A DNA stretch of 44,527 nt from contig QZLA01000196.1 in NCBI GenBank assembly GCA_004796375.1, positions 1 to 44,527 of the forward strand, in the 5' to 3' direction. Under the pieces are notes generated by a model. That model did no database searches. It was not told the DNA's origin and worked only from the letters and a program-made list of their open reading frames with translations. Of the stretch, positions 9,066 to 17,433 are shown piece by piece. The position numbers were made by a program, and so were the translations under genes. Each line of letters begins with the position of its first letter. Within the stretch, counting starts at the first letter, position 1. Source of the DNA: Desulfobacteraceae bacterium. Its GTDB lineage: Bacteria > Desulfobacterota > Desulfobacteria > Desulfobacterales > Desulfobacteraceae.

Positions 9066-10166
9066 ATGCTCAAAGCGCTTTTAACCGGCTTCTGCCTGGG
9101 AGCTGCCAACATTATTCCCGGCGTCTCCGGCGGCACCTTTCTGCTCATCTTTAACCTCTACGGGCGTGTATTCTCAGCACTGAACACCATTGATAAAGAT
9201 GCCATCCGCAAGCTCCTTTCTCTGTGCCTGCAAATCATTAAATCCAGGTTCACACCGGGTTCGATAAAGAATCTGCTCACCTTTCTGAGCGACAACGATC
9301 TCATTTTTCTGTTTAAGCTGACTGCAGGGGCGGCCATTGCCATTGTCAGCCTCTCGGCCCTGATTAAGTACCTGCTTGCCAGCCATTTTTGTCCTACCTA
9401 TGCCCTTTTTTTCGGACTGATACTGGTATCCATTGTCATCCCGATGAAGATGCTCCGGTCCAGAACCGTTTTCCTTGTCCTGTTCGCACTTATCGGGGCA
9501 GGGCTGACAATTTTTCTAACGGTTGCTGTGGATCCCTATGCCAAAGCCGTTAAAAAGTCAAAGATGTATGAAGCAAAATACCATGAGACGCGGGTTGATG
9601 GGCAGGGCACAGCGGTAAATGAAGCCACCGACCGCAAAGGTTTTTTTTCATTCTCCAACCAGTATGAACCGGATGAGTACCTGTTTATTATGATTTGCGG
9701 CGCAGTTGCGGTTTCGGCCATGGTGCTGCCGGGGATCAGCGGCTCACTGGTTCTGATACTTCTAGGGCAGTATTACACCGTGATAGGCGCCATATCAGAA
9801 CTGAAACGGCTCAGCCTGGACAGTGTCTTTTTTCTAACGGCCTTCGCCTTTGGAATGATCCTGGGGCTTCTTCTTTTCTCCCGGTTTGTCACGTATGTGT
9901 TCAAACGATACCACGATGCAACAGTGTCATTTCTCCTGGGTCTGATGGCCGGATCGCTTTACGCCCTGTGGCCGTTTAAAAAAGCTTTCACCATTACCCA
10001 TCAGTATGTGCGGCTCAACGGATCCATTGCCGTCATTGAAAATGCCCAAGTTTTCTCAAACATCAACATTCTACCGGAATCATTTTCACAAGCCATTACA
10101 GCACTCCTGTTCTGTGCTGCCGGCAGTCTCATCATGTTTATGTTTATCAAACCTGCAGGGGATTAA
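9066..10166 (+). CDS. DUF368 polytopic membrane protein (PopT-type undecaprenyl phosphate translocase family)
   Basis: A 366-residue integral membrane protein with about eight to ten transmembrane segments. It opens with the family hallmark GAANIIPGVSGGTFLLI, and a second, related half-motif AMVLPGISGSLVLILLGQYY occurs around residues 220-240, so the protein has an internal inverted-repeat look. DUF368 proteins have recently been shown to recycle undecaprenyl phosphate across the inner membrane, the lipid carrier for peptidoglycan and O-antigen; applying that role here is by family membership. A hydrophilic insert lies around residues 160-205. It starts 4 bases after pcm and ends 9 bases before the convergent histidine-kinase gene. 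Confidence 0.88.
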   Translation: MLKALLTGFCLGAANIIPGVSGGTFLLIFNLYGRVFSALNTIDKDAIRKLLSLCLQIIKSRFTPGSIKNLLTFLSDNDLIFLFKLTAGAAIAIVSLSALIKYLLASHFCPTYALFFGLILVSIVIPMKMLRSRTVFLVLFALIGAGLTIFLTVAVDPYAKAVKKSKMYEAKYHETRVDGQGTAVNEATDRKGFFSFSNQYEPDEYLFIMICGAVAVSAMVLPGISGSLVLILLGQYYTVIGAISELKRLSLDSVFFLTAFAFGMILGLLLFSRFVTYVFKRYHDATVSFLLGLMAGSLYALWPFKKAFTITHQYVRLNGSIAVIENAQVFSNINILPESFSQAITALLFCAAGSLIMFMFIKPAGD

Positions 10167-10175
10167 CTCAAAGGG

Positions 10176-12632
10176 TCAGATATCAAGTACCTGACGAACG
10201 ATTTTTTTCAGTTCCTGAATCCGATAGGGTTTTGAGATATGTGCATGGGCCCGGCCAAGCAGGTCTGTCTGATCCTGGTCACTGATCTGGCCCGACGCGA
10301 TGATCACCTTCATGGACGGATCGATCTCAAGTATGTTCTTAAACACTTTGGTTCCTGACATTCTGGGCATAATCAGGTCCAGAAGGACCAGGTCAATGGA
10401 TGGACGATGATCCCTGAACAACTGCAACCCCTCCTCTCCGTCCTCCGCCTCAAGGGTACGATACCCGAACAGCTTAAGTGACTTGACCGCTACATTTCGG
10501 ACCATCTTTTCATCTTCAATGACCAGGATGGTCTCCTGGCCGCCTGGGGTGTCCTTGGGAGGGATGACTGTCATATTTTTTTTCTCAGCCATGGGAAGAT
10601 ATATATGGAAAATCGTTCCATGCCCTTTTTGAGTTTCAATAGAAATATATCCATTATGTTTTTGTGTAATAATATTGTAAACAATTGCCAAGCCCAGCCC
10701 CTGGCCCCTTCGGTCACCCATCTGCTTGGTGCTGAACATGGGATCAAACGCTTTCTCACGGGTCTCTTTATCCATGCCGGGCCCCGTATCCCTGAAGCGG
10801 ATATGGATAAAGCGGTCATCAGGCAATAGTGAGAAATGGTCATCATCTGGAGTTACAGGGGCTGCGGTAATCTCGATAACCTCATCGCCCAGCTCGTTTT
10901 TCTCTTCAATTGCCTGAATCCCGTTTACGCAAAGATTCATGACCACCTGGTGGAGTTCGTCTTCATACCCGTTGACAAAAAAATGATTTTCAACCAGATC
11001 GGATGATTTCCGGATCATGGGATTGGTGGTCTGGCTGACAATATCCAATACGTCTTTCACAATCTTATACAGGTCAACACTGGCCTTTTGGCTGCCCGAG
11101 CTTTTTGCAAACACCTGGAGCTGTTTGATCAGTTTGGAGGCCCGTTTTGAAGATGTGATCGCATTTTCAATATTCTCCTGGTGTTCGGAGTCAAACCCGG
11201 GCTTGTCCATGGCCAGAAGATCCAGGTTACCCATGATTCCTGCCAAAAGATTATTGAAATCATGGGCGATTCCCGCAGCCAGCGTCCCGATGGATTCCAT
11301 TTTTCTTCTCTGCTGAAGCTCAGCCTCCAGGGTCTTGTATTCAGTCATATCCCGGGCAATGGTAATAATATGGGGTTCATTACTCAGATTCAATATCTGG
11401 GATGACAATAGTGCGGGAATCTGTCTTCCCATGATGGTGGGTGTCATCTCAAAATTGACCACTTCACCATCCCGTTTTAAACGGCTGATGAACGACTCTC
11501 TTTTCTCAGGACTCTCCCATACCCCCATCTCATGCGAGAATTTGCCCACCAGGTCCTCCCGGCTGATGCCCAGCCCCTTAAGGAACGCTTCATTGGCGTC
11601 AACAATCATCCCGTCCTCAAGGCGGGTAATGACTATGGCATCCGGTGTTGTCTGGAATATGAGCCGGAATTTTTCCTCACTTTCCTCCAGTGCTTTTTCT
11701 GTCTGCCGGCGTGTGGTGGTATCTTCACCCACAAAGATCACTTTTTCCAGTTGCCCTTCTTCGTCGTTGATCGGGTCAAAGGTCCCTTCAATATAATGAA
11801 AAATACCGTTCTTGTTTCTGAACCTGAACTTGGCATAGGCTTTCATCACTTTTTGCTTTATCGCTTTATCAAGCAGCGTCATAAGTTGATTCACATCCTC
11901 AGGATAGATGAAATCAAAACTGCATCGCCCGATCAGGTCTTTTGGCATATACCCCAGGGTACTGTGCGCCGGATTCACATACTCGTATACGGCCTCTCGA
12001 TTGACAATCGCAATCATAGAGCTGGTGTGCTCTGTAATCAGCCGCTGGGTTCGCACATTCTTTTCAAGTGCTTCTTGTATCTGCTTACGCTCAATGGCAA
12101 TCGCAATCTGGTCTGACACGGCCGTCAGAAGATCCATCTCTTTTTTGGAAAAATAATCCGGGTCAGCGTAATCCTGTACAGCAATGGCACCGATCACATC
12201 CTGTCTCACGATCAAAGGTACCCCAAGCCACACCCGCGGTCTTTCACCAATCACCTCTTTGCGCCGCTCACGCTCCAGCAAATATGCTTCATCAAACAGA
12301 AGGGGTTTCTGGGCAGCGATCACCTGTCCGGTGAGTGATCGCGGATTACCCAGATCCTCAACAATCGGGTCATATTTACACTTTTGGTCAATGCAATATA
12401 CAAACTCGATCAGCCCTTTCTTTGGGTTGAAAATGGCAATAAAAAAATTAGGCAGCGTGATCAAACGGTTTAAAGCGGCATATATCCTTTCATACAGCTC
12501 TTCCAGATTGCGGGTGGTATTGACGGCACTTGCGATATCGAAGAGGGTGTGATTCAACGCCTGAGCATCCTTGAGCGACTGAATCTTGCGCTGGAAGGCC
12601 CCGACTTTCTGGTTGAATTTAGTTAACGGCAT
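10176..12632 (-). CDS. Hybrid sensor histidine kinase (GAF-PAS-PAS-HisKA-HATPase-REC)
   Basis: A soluble hybrid two-component kinase of 818 residues with no transmembrane segment. In order: a short coiled coil, a GAF domain (about 30-175), two PAS domains (about 195-310 and 315-440), HisKA with the phosphoacceptor in AAGIAHDFNNLLAG (His457), HATPase_c with GPGMDKETREKAF and GQGLGLAIVYNI (about 555-670), and a receiver domain with phosphoacceptor Asp752 in LLDLIMPRMSG. The HDFNN form of the H-box is typical of orphan cytosolic kinases in these bacteria. No response regulator lies beside it, so its target is unknown. The ATG at 12632 is chosen over a TTG 24 bases upstream because AGGA precedes it at 8-base spacing. 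Confidence 0.92.
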   Translation of the reverse strand: MPLTKFNQKVGAFQRKIQSLKDAQALNHTLFDIASAVNTTRNLEELYERIYAALNRLITLPNFFIAIFNPKKGLIEFVYCIDQKCKYDPIVEDLGNPRSLTGQVIAAQKPLLFDEAYLLERERRKEVIGERPRVWLGVPLIVRQDVIGAIAVQDYADPDYFSKKEMDLLTAVSDQIAIAIERKQIQEALEKNVRTQRLITEHTSSMIAIVNREAVYEYVNPAHSTLGYMPKDLIGRCSFDFIYPEDVNQLMTLLDKAIKQKVMKAYAKFRFRNKNGIFHYIEGTFDPINDEEGQLEKVIFVGEDTTTRRQTEKALEESEEKFRLIFQTTPDAIVITRLEDGMIVDANEAFLKGLGISREDLVGKFSHEMGVWESPEKRESFISRLKRDGEVVNFEMTPTIMGRQIPALLSSQILNLSNEPHIITIARDMTEYKTLEAELQQRRKMESIGTLAAGIAHDFNNLLAGIMGNLDLLAMDKPGFDSEHQENIENAITSSKRASKLIKQLQVFAKSSGSQKASVDLYKIVKDVLDIVSQTTNPMIRKSSDLVENHFFVNGYEDELHQVVMNLCVNGIQAIEEKNELGDEVIEITAAPVTPDDDHFSLLPDDRFIHIRFRDTGPGMDKETREKAFDPMFSTKQMGDRRGQGLGLAIVYNIITQKHNGYISIETQKGHGTIFHIYLPMAEKKNMTVIPPKDTPGGQETILVIEDEKMVRNVAVKSLKLFGYRTLEAEDGEEGLQLFRDHRPSIDLVLLDLIMPRMSGTKVFKNILEIDPSMKVIIASGQISDQDQTDLLGRAHAHISKPYRIQELKKIVRQVLDI

Positions 12633-12665
12633 CCTTGATTTCCTGAAGCTGTGCAAAGGTTGTCA

Positions 12666-12694
12666 TTGTCAACTACATTAAAACAATATATAAA
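12666..12694 (+). promoter_or_regulatory. Sigma-70 promoter of the small membrane protein gene
   Basis: TTGTCA (12666-12671), a 17-base spacer and TATAAA (12689-12694), giving a leader of about 40 bases before the ATG at 12741. Confidence 0.5.
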
Positions 12695-12740
12695 AAACCG
12701 GAGTTCAGATTCTAATACCCGATACTAAATGAGGCATCCC

Positions 12741-13058
12741 ATGGACAATAGTATCCTGAAGATAAATATCCTTGCCATCGCCATATCCGGGCTCTTGATG
12801 CTGCTTTCAGGTGTGTTGCTGTACCTGTTCAAACACCTTTTATCCGGTGATGTGCTCAGGTATTTTTTACCCATCCCCCCCATCGGGGTTGCCGCGTATA
12901 TCTTTGTGTTTAATATGTTTAAAACCTATAATGCGGCACTTCCTGATAAATCCGTCACGCTGGTTTCGGAAGTATTGATCTCTTCACTGATATCAGGCCT
13001 GATATTCTTTGTATTTGTCGTACTGCTGATTGCCGTCATCAGCCTGTTTTTAAAATAA
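12741..13058 (+). CDS. Small three-helix membrane protein, unknown function
   Basis: A 105-residue hydrophobic protein that I do not recognise. Three transmembrane segments are visible: about residues 9-30, 43-62 and 78-102. The loop between helices 2 and 3 carries a short polar stretch (TYNAALPDKSVT). The start at 12741 is chosen because GAGG lies 6 bases upstream; an in-frame ATG at 12729 overlaps that site. It has its own promoter and ends 2 bases before the convergent epmA stop. No neighbour suggests its job. Confidence 0.7.
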   Translation: MDNSILKINILAIAISGLLMLLSGVLLYLFKHLLSGDVLRYFLPIPPIGVAAYIFVFNMFKTYNAALPDKSVTLVSEVLISSLISGLIFFVFVVLLIAVISLFLK

Positions 13059-13060
13059 AC

Positions 13061-13978
13061 TTACAACATCTCAGGCGTAAATGACACCACGTCATCAATG
13101 GTTGAGGCATTGCAGAACAGCATGACCAGCCGGTCAATGCCAAACGCAACACCGGACGCCGGGGGCATGTGCTCAAGATCATTCAAAAATTTTTCCGGCA
13201 TGCCGGCGACCGGTTTCCCCAACTGCTGCCTGTGCTGGATTTCACCCTTGAACCGACTCATCTGCTCATGGGGATCGGTCAACTCGGTAAACCCATTGGC
13301 CAGTTCCAACCCGGCGATATAAAACTCCATGCGCTGTGCAATCGTCCTGCTCCCAGGCTTTAACCGGGCAAGCGACGCTTGAGATGCCGGGTAATCATAC
13401 AAGAAGCAGGGCACCCGGTTCCCTAAGGCGGGCTCGATATCAAACGCCATCACCTCATCATAGGAGCCGTCTTCCAGTGTTTCATCCACATCCCTGGAAG
13501 CAATGCTTTTAAACGCCTGTTGAACCGTCAGGCGCTCCCAGTCCGCGTCAAGATCAATCACCTGACCCTGATATGGAAGTTTACCTTTGCATTGCAGTTT
13601 TCCGGCCACATACCGGACCATATCCCGGATCTGGTTCATGATATCCAGATAGGTACTGTCAGGGGTATACCACTCCAGCAATGTCAGTTCCGGCAGATGC
13701 CGTTCTCCCCGCTCCTCCTGCCTGAACACCTTGCAAATCTGAAAAATCGGGCCACAACCGCTACCCAGCATCCGCTTCATGCAAAGCTCAGGGGACGCCT
13801 GCAGATACCAGTTCCCTGAAGCCACCGGATCGATGTGTGCTTCAGGTATGATCTCCCTGGTCCTGATCGGTGTTTCAACTTCAAGGTATCCTAAACCCTT
13901 GAAAAAGCAACGGATAGCATCGATCACTTCTGCCCGCTTAACCAGGTTTACGTGCCGCTGATCAAAGGGAATACTCAC
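13061..13978 (-). CDS. epmA: Elongation factor P--(R)-beta-lysine ligase (GenX/PoxA family)
   Basis: A LysRS-like class II synthetase lacking the anticodon-binding domain (305 residues, close to the usual 325). The family attaches (R)-beta-lysine to a conserved lysine of elongation factor P, which relieves ribosome stalling at polyproline. Motif 1 is around VETPIRTREIIPEAHIDP, motif 2 at QICKVFRQEERGERHLPE and motif 3 at PPASGVAFGIDRLVML. The partners efp and epmB (the lysine 2,3-aminomutase-like enzyme) are not in the window. Its ATG overlaps the stop of the upstream deacetylase gene (ATGA, 4 bases), so it is the last gene of a tightly coupled trio. Confidence 0.9.
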   Translation of the reverse strand: MSIPFDQRHVNLVKRAEVIDAIRCFFKGLGYLEVETPIRTREIIPEAHIDPVASGNWYLQASPELCMKRMLGSGCGPIFQICKVFRQEERGERHLPELTLLEWYTPDSTYLDIMNQIRDMVRYVAGKLQCKGKLPYQGQVIDLDADWERLTVQQAFKSIASRDVDETLEDGSYDEVMAFDIEPALGNRVPCFLYDYPASQASLARLKPGSRTIAQRMEFYIAGLELANGFTELTDPHEQMSRFKGEIQHRQQLGKPVAGMPEKFLNDLEHMPPASGVAFGIDRLVMLFCNASTIDDVVSFTPEML

Positions 13979-15285
13979 TTGATCTCATAAATATCTTTTG
14001 TCCGGTCCTGTAAGAATACCCGATGGAAACCGTGCTTATCTGCCTGATCATAAAATGCATACCCCTTTTCGATACAGGCATCACATGCATTTAAGGGGAT
14101 ATGGACGGCCAGAATATGATTTCCGGGTGTGGCGTGGGATTCAATCTCAAAGCAGCCGCCGCAGTCATGACAGACCCGCACCCTTTCTTTCTGCCGCTCA
14201 AATATATTATCCGTATCATAGAAGATCTCCCGGTGGCGCGTCTGTATATCACCATGCTCACCGGCCTCAAGCCGTAATTGATCCCGCTTGTTCCAATAGG
14301 AGTGAATCAGGTCAGCCGTCTTTTTGATCTTATCCGTGATACTGACGGATTGTTTGAGTTTCTCCGGATTATAGTCCGGTTCAACCACCCCTTTATAGTC
14401 CAGTCCGGCCATGGCAAGAATGATTCCCAGATTGACATACGGCAAGGCACCTTCAATGGAATAGCCGCCCTCAAGTACGGCAATATCCGGTTTGAGCAGG
14501 CTGGTCAGTTCGGCATATCCCTGGGCGGAAAAATTCATATTGGTCAAGGGATCGGTGTAGTGGTTATCCTGCCCTGCGGAATTGACCACAATATCCGCGT
14601 TGAATTCCTTTAGGATCGGCATCACGGTGTTCTGGATCACGTAGAGATACCCCTCGGCGGATGTGCCGGGGGGCAGGGGAATATTGAGCGTATACCCCTT
14701 GGCATTGGGACCGCCAAGCTCACTGGGAAAACCCGATCCCGGATACATGGTCCGACCGTCTTGGTGGAGGGAGATAAACAACACATCCGGGTCATGCCAG
14801 AAAATATCATTGGATCCATCCCCATGATGACAGTCGGTGTCGATCACGGCCACTTTTCTGATATTATAACGGGAGCGCAGATACTCCACCATGATGGCTT
14901 CGATGTTGATATGACAGAATCCTCTGCCCCCATGGGCCACCCGCATGGCATGATGTCCAGGCGGCCGTACCAGGGCGAACCCTCTATCCACCTCCTTGTT
15001 CATCACGGCATTGGCCAGGGCAATGGCCCCGCCGGCACTGATCAGGTGAGATTCGGTGATAATGGAATTCTCGTCAGGAACACAGAAGTGGGCCCGCCTG
15101 ATTTCATCAGTTGTCACCATATCCGGCTTGTATTCGATGATCCCCTCGATATCAAACACACCTTCTTCAGACACCTGGTCCTGGGTATAAAGGAGCCGTT
15201 CCTCACGTTCCGGGTGTGTGGGGTCAATGGCCCAATCAAATGCCGGGAAGAAAACCAGTCCGGTTTTATTGGCTGCACGTAACAT
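13975..15285 (-). CDS. Histone deacetylase-like (class II / AcuC-AphA superfamily) amidohydrolase with a Cys-rich tail
   Basis: Zn-dependent deacetylase of the arginase/HDAC fold, 436 residues. Visible motifs are RPPGHHAM (the catalytic His pair, 111-112), GRGFCHIN, DTDCHHGDGSND (zinc ligands Asp151 and His153), a second acidic ligand region at GQDNHYTDP, and EGGYSIEGAL. Bacterial members act on acetylated proteins, polyamines or acetoin-related substrates; the substrate cannot be told from sequence. After about residue 350 there is a C-terminal extension with CxxCxxC (RVCHDCGGC) and a later CDAC pair, a probable zinc-binding site not part of the standard domain. It shares one base (TAATG) with the upstream gene and 4 bases with epmA. 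Confidence 0.88.
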   Translation of the reverse strand: MLRAANKTGLVFFPAFDWAIDPTHPEREERLLYTQDQVSEEGVFDIEGIIEYKPDMVTTDEIRRAHFCVPDENSIITESHLISAGGAIALANAVMNKEVDRGFALVRPPGHHAMRVAHGGRGFCHINIEAIMVEYLRSRYNIRKVAVIDTDCHHGDGSNDIFWHDPDVLFISLHQDGRTMYPGSGFPSELGGPNAKGYTLNIPLPPGTSAEGYLYVIQNTVMPILKEFNADIVVNSAGQDNHYTDPLTNMNFSAQGYAELTSLLKPDIAVLEGGYSIEGALPYVNLGIILAMAGLDYKGVVEPDYNPEKLKQSVSITDKIKKTADLIHSYWNKRDQLRLEAGEHGDIQTRHREIFYDTDNIFERQKERVRVCHDCGGCFEIESHATPGNHILAVHIPLNACDACIEKGYAFYDQADKHGFHRVFLQDRTKDIYEIK

Positions 15286-16973
15286 TATTCCCTCTCAATC
15301 TGTTTGCAAACTGTCTCAAATCCCTTTATCAGGCCGGGCTTAAGTTGTATTTTGGTCCTGAATATCTTTCCCCTGGGAGAGAAATTCCTGACAATATTGA
15401 ACTGTTGAAACTCGACAACCTCTACCTCATCGATGTTTTCCGGATCCGCACCTGTATTCAACGCTTTCTCCCTGAGCAGGTTATACGCGGTTTCCACGGC
15501 ATCATCCTCGGAATAGGATTTTGAAATGGGCTCAGCAAAATCCTCTTCAGGGGCGTTGGTGATCCCCTGTTCCGTATCGGCGAACAATGATACTTCACAC
15601 GTGGTTCTGGCGGTTGCCGCCCCGATTGCGTTGGCCACGGAAAATGCCGGAACCACTTCAGTCTTGATACCAGAAAGCTCCTGAATCCTGGGTGCAAAAT
15701 ACTTGGCCGGTCCACCCAGCAGCAGGATTTTTTCAGGAGATATTTTATATCCTTCGAGAAAATCATGGACCGTATATACCGGTTTCTGGTTAATCCGATC
15801 AACCATCATCCTGGCTCGATCCAGAATCATTGAACAGGTCGTATCTATAATCTTATGGGCCGTATCTTCCAAAGACAGGTTCAGGGCTGATGCAATGGAC
15901 TCAATCCCCGCCTCCGACTTGGCCTTGTCACCCATATCCATCAAGCCCAACATCACCAGTGCATCCGTGGGTGTGGGTAACGGCCCGCCAAATGCCATGG
16001 CCGGCCCCTCTCTTTTGGGCCCGATCGCTAATTCACCATCAACCACATGAATGACGGAATCGCCGCCAATCCCTTTGGAATGGGTTCTCAGGGACCGGAT
16101 CAAGCTTTTGTACCGCCCCCTGCGGATACCGACCGGTTCCAGCAGCGGGACCTGGTTAACCAGGACGGCAAAGTCGGTCGTGGTGCCGCCAATATCCAGG
16201 ACAATGGTATCCTGATTCTCTTCCGAGTGGGGGATAGCGCCCATGATACTGGCTGCCGGTCCGGAAAGGATGGTCTGACCGGGAAACTGCATGGAAGATT
16301 CAAGGGTCATGGTGCCGCCGTCTGCTTTCAAAATCTGTATCGGCACTTTCAACCCTTTTTCTTCCAGAGAGGCCTTCACGGCTTCGAAAAAGGATTTGTG
16401 CTTGCCAAACACTGCCGCATTCAGGTGTGTGGTCGCAATCCGCCTTGGAAAATTCAGGTTCCCCGACACATGATGACCCAGGAATATCTTTTTAAAGTAT
16501 TTGTTCAGGATTCGTTTGATCAGAATTTCGTGGGCCGGGTTCCTGACACAGAACTTACTGACCACACCCACATACTCCACACCGGCTTTTTTCAATTCCA
16601 AAGCAATATCTTCAATCTGCCGCTCATTGACCTGCTGAGTTTCCCTGCCCCGATGGTTGATCGAACCTGAAACCGGATAATAGTGTTTTCCGGTCCTGAA
16701 CGCTTCGGGGTCTATGCCCGGGCCGGCAGAAACAATTATTCCTACGGGATCGAGGTTCTTTTCAACAATGGCATTGGTGGTTAACGTGGTGGAGATCACA
16801 ATCCGGTTGATCGAATCCGGATCTCTTCCTTCTAAAAGGTCGGTCAGGCCTGTCAGAACCGAATTGAAAAGGTTGGAAGAATCTGTGGCCACCTTGATTT
16901 TGTGCTCAAGGCCGTTTTCGCTCAGAAGAACTGCGTCTGTGTGCGTACCGCCAACATCAAGTCCGATTATCAT
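15285..16973 (-). CDS. Hydantoinase/oxoprolinase family protein (HyuA N-terminal type)
   Basis: An ASKHA-type ATPase of 562 residues. The first phosphate loop is GLDVGGTHTDAVLL at the N-terminus, and a second is DIGGTTTDFAVL around residues 260-270; GIGGDSVIHV and LLLGGPAKYFAP follow. Members hydrolyse cyclic amides (hydantoins, 5-oxoproline) with ATP, usually together with a HyuB subunit. Here no hyuB is present; the gene is instead fused by one-base overlap to an HDAC-like gene, so the reaction is open. The protein is shorter than the classical 700-residue HyuA. It is the first gene of the trio ending in epmA. Confidence 0.82.
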   Translation of the reverse strand: MIIGLDVGGTHTDAVLLSENGLEHKIKVATDSSNLFNSVLTGLTDLLEGRDPDSINRIVISTTLTTNAIVEKNLDPVGIIVSAGPGIDPEAFRTGKHYYPVSGSINHRGRETQQVNERQIEDIALELKKAGVEYVGVVSKFCVRNPAHEILIKRILNKYFKKIFLGHHVSGNLNFPRRIATTHLNAAVFGKHKSFFEAVKASLEEKGLKVPIQILKADGGTMTLESSMQFPGQTILSGPAASIMGAIPHSEENQDTIVLDIGGTTTDFAVLVNQVPLLEPVGIRRGRYKSLIRSLRTHSKGIGGDSVIHVVDGELAIGPKREGPAMAFGGPLPTPTDALVMLGLMDMGDKAKSEAGIESIASALNLSLEDTAHKIIDTTCSMILDRARMMVDRINQKPVYTVHDFLEGYKISPEKILLLGGPAKYFAPRIQELSGIKTEVVPAFSVANAIGAATARTTCEVSLFADTEQGITNAPEEDFAEPISKSYSEDDAVETAYNLLREKALNTGADPENIDEVEVVEFQQFNIVRNFSPRGKIFRTKIQLKPGLIKGFETVCKQIERE

Positions 16974-17075
16974 GGCGTATTCCTAACTAAAAAAAGAAAT
17001 TAAACCGCCTTTAGTTTTAAATGCGGATGTCAATGGAAACCCTAAACAAAAATACCCTTGCTTGTCAATCAGATT

Positions 17076-17106
17076 TTCCCCCGGATTCACAAGTCCTGCG
17101 GGGGAA
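17076..17106. repeat. Inverted repeat, 8-bp GC-rich arms
   Basis: Arms TTCCCCCG (17076-17083) and CGGGGGAA (17099-17106) are exact reverse complements around a 15-base loop. It lies between the hydantoinase gene and the crotonase relic. No T-run follows on either strand, so it is not a standard terminator. Confidence 0.5.
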
Positions 17107-17125
17107 TCACCCGGCTTCAGGGTAA

Positions 17126-17413
17126 TTGTTAAAATTCGCCTGTAATGATCTGTTTAAAAAGTGCCTCCATTTCCCGGTACCTGTGATTGCAGCAATTAAC
17201 GGACATGCCTTCGGCAATGGTGACATACTGGCCTGTGCATGCGATTTCAGGTTCATGAACCAGGAGAAGGGATTCTTCTACTTTCCCGAGGTGGATATCC
17301 ATATACCATATTTGCTGAACACAAGCGGCGACTGTACAAGGATAATATCCAATATCCACGTCATCGATACGGAAGATCCAAAATATATCGAACCAATGAA
17401 GCTTTTCCTGTAA
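17126..17413 (+). pseudogene. Relic of an enoyl-CoA hydratase/isomerase (crotonase) gene
   Basis: An open stretch of 95 codons starting at TTG, directly preceded by an in-frame TAA. Its first 60 residues match the middle of a crotonase: FPVPVIAAINGHAFGNG is the oxyanion-hole/CoA-binding region, followed by ILACACDFRFM and FPEVDIHIPY. Functional family members have about 230-260 residues; the N-terminal third (with the first oxyanion-hole segment) and the C-terminal half are missing, and after about residue 62 the similarity fades. No ribosome-binding site is evident. I read it as the decayed remnant of a fatty-acid or aromatic degradation gene. It could alternatively be a small domesticated protein, but nothing supports expression. 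Confidence 0.7.
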
Positions 17414-17433
17414 ACCGTTCGGTATGGATCTGC

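Noticed and set aside
17076-17106. Terminator at the GC-rich inverted repeat
   Set aside because: No T-run follows the stem on either strand.
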